Source: Ancylobacter radicis
GTDB lineage: Bacteria; Pseudomonadota; Alphaproteobacteria; Rhizobiales; Xanthobacteraceae
DNA: 64,000 nt
Direction: 5' to 3'
NCBI RefSeq assembly: GCF_018449475.1
Contig: NZ_JAHCQH010000017.1
Coordinates: 1-64,000 of the forward strand
Part shown: one piece after another, positions 63,582 to 64,000 of the stretch
How positions within the stretch are numbered: position 1 is the stretch's first letter
Layout of the letters: each line of letters opens with the position of its first letter
Program-made: the position numbers and the translations under genes
Notes under the pieces: generated by a model
What the model was told of the DNA's origin: nothing
The model's input: only the letters and a program-made list of their open reading frames with translations
Databases searched by the model: none

Positions 63582-64000
63582 TCAGAGTGAAGACACATAG
63601 TCGAGCAGGAGACGGCGCTGGCGGTCATCCAGCGCCTCGAAGCGGGCACGGGCCCCGGCGGCCTCGCCGTCGTGCCAGCGCACCGCCTCCGCGACGGTCG
63701 CGGCGCGGCCGTCATGCAGCAGGCCCTGAGCGCGCGCCAGCGAACGCGACAGGCCGGCCAGCGGCGCGGTGCGCCATTCAGCGGCATCCGCTCCCGGCAC
63801 GCCGGAACTGTCCGCCAGCCCCTCGCCCATGTCGTGCAGCAGCACATCGGTGAACAGGGCAAGGCTGGCGCCATCGCGCGTCGGCAGCGAGGGGCGATGG
63901 CAGGTGGCGCAGCCGGTGGCGGCGAACAGCTTTTCGCCGCGCCGGTCGGGCTCGCTGGCTGGCACCTTCAGGCTGCGCAGATAGGTGACGATGCGGGAGA
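63582..64000 (-). CDS. Di-heme oxidoreductase family protein (DUF1111), C-terminal part
   Basis: Only the last ~139 codons lie in the window; the frame is open to the right edge. It carries one heme c motif, CATCH in AATGCATCHRPSLP, after the block TYLRSLKVPASEP. It continues with FTDVLLHDMGEGLAD and the family C-terminus (FEALDDRQRRLLLDYVSSL). Members are periplasmic cytochromes found with imelysin and DUF1513 genes. The first heme is outside the window. Confidence 0.85.
   Translation of the reverse strand, partial: SRIVTYLRSLKVPASEPDRRGEKLFAATGCATCHRPSLPTRDGASLALFTDVLLHDMGEGLADSSGVPGADAAEWRTAPLAGLSRSLARAQGLLHDGRAATVAEAVRWHDGEAAGARARFEALDDRQRRLLLDYVSSL

Overview
The window is a high-GC, gene-dense chromosomal segment from an alphaproteobacterium, most likely order Hyphomicrobiales (Rhizobiales). 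Supporting this are the order rlmB / tRNA-Tyr / tRNA-Gly / tuf, a complete aapJQMP amino-acid transporter operon, a urease cluster joined to urtABCDE, DUF3297 and DUF2336 genes, a tamAB pair, and GG-N10-GC (sigma-54) promoters. A Xanthobacteraceae-type organism (Ancylobacter, Starkeya or Xanthobacter) is a guess from gene content only. No insertion sequence, prophage or CRISPR array was seen, and the genes look like ordinary core and niche genes.

Layout. 0-3.3 kb: 5' end of tuf, a DUF3313 lipoprotein divergent from a TetR regulator across a likely operator, tRNA-Gly(TCC), tRNA-Tyr(GTA) and rlmB. 3.3-11.3 kb: an MHS-type MFS transporter, a RidA protein, a secreted pair (cysteine-rich protein plus OmpA-like protein), tRNA-Thr(TGT), a methyltransferase, an AT-rich gap before an Ala/Pro-rich protein, a sulfite-oxidase-like molybdoenzyme and a TerC protein with a TTG start. 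11.7-16.2 kb: a four-gene polyamine-type ABC importer interrupted by two palindromic repeat elements. 16.2-25.4 kb: single genes (small beta-barrel, Tat-exported metallo-beta-lactamase-fold hydrolase, DUF3297, cutA, nadK, DUF2336, a secreted repeat protein, nitroreductase plus flavin reductase, L,D-transpeptidase, orphan ParA, a small secreted protein). 25.5-32 kb: tamA-tamB. 32-38 kb: SDR oxidoreductase, photolyase, the operon cysK-alaX-sseA, and map. 38.2-42.8 kb: aapJQMP. 43-48.4 kb: metC, an ArnT-like glycosyltransferase and a GGDEF/EAL protein. 48.5-59.8 kb: ureG-F-E-C-AB-D followed upstream by urtE-D-C-B-A, all on the minus strand. 60-64 kb: an aminotransferase and part of an imelysin / di-heme oxidoreductase / DUF1513 operon that leaves the window.

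How the genes work together. The strongest theme is nitrogen scavenging. UrtABCDE imports urea and the urease structural and accessory proteins hydrolyse it in the cytoplasm. The run has no large gap from urtA to ureG, and urtD/urtE/ureD are spaced by 4 nt or overlap. Both urtA and aapJ are preceded by a textbook sigma-54 -24/-12 element, so urea uptake and general L-amino-acid uptake are probably in one NtrC-type nitrogen-limitation regulon. In three ABC operons the substrate-binding-protein gene is followed by a strong hairpin or palindrome, the usual way to make more binding protein than membrane parts. A second theme is sulfur/cysteine metabolism (cysK, sseA, metC). I did not find a clearly new multi-gene system. 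The most unusual items are the duplicated Cys/His-rich tail of UreE, the coiled-coil insert in the ABC permease at 14.1 kb, the cysteine-rich/OmpA pair, and the TetR-lipoprotein insertion in the tRNA-tuf locus.
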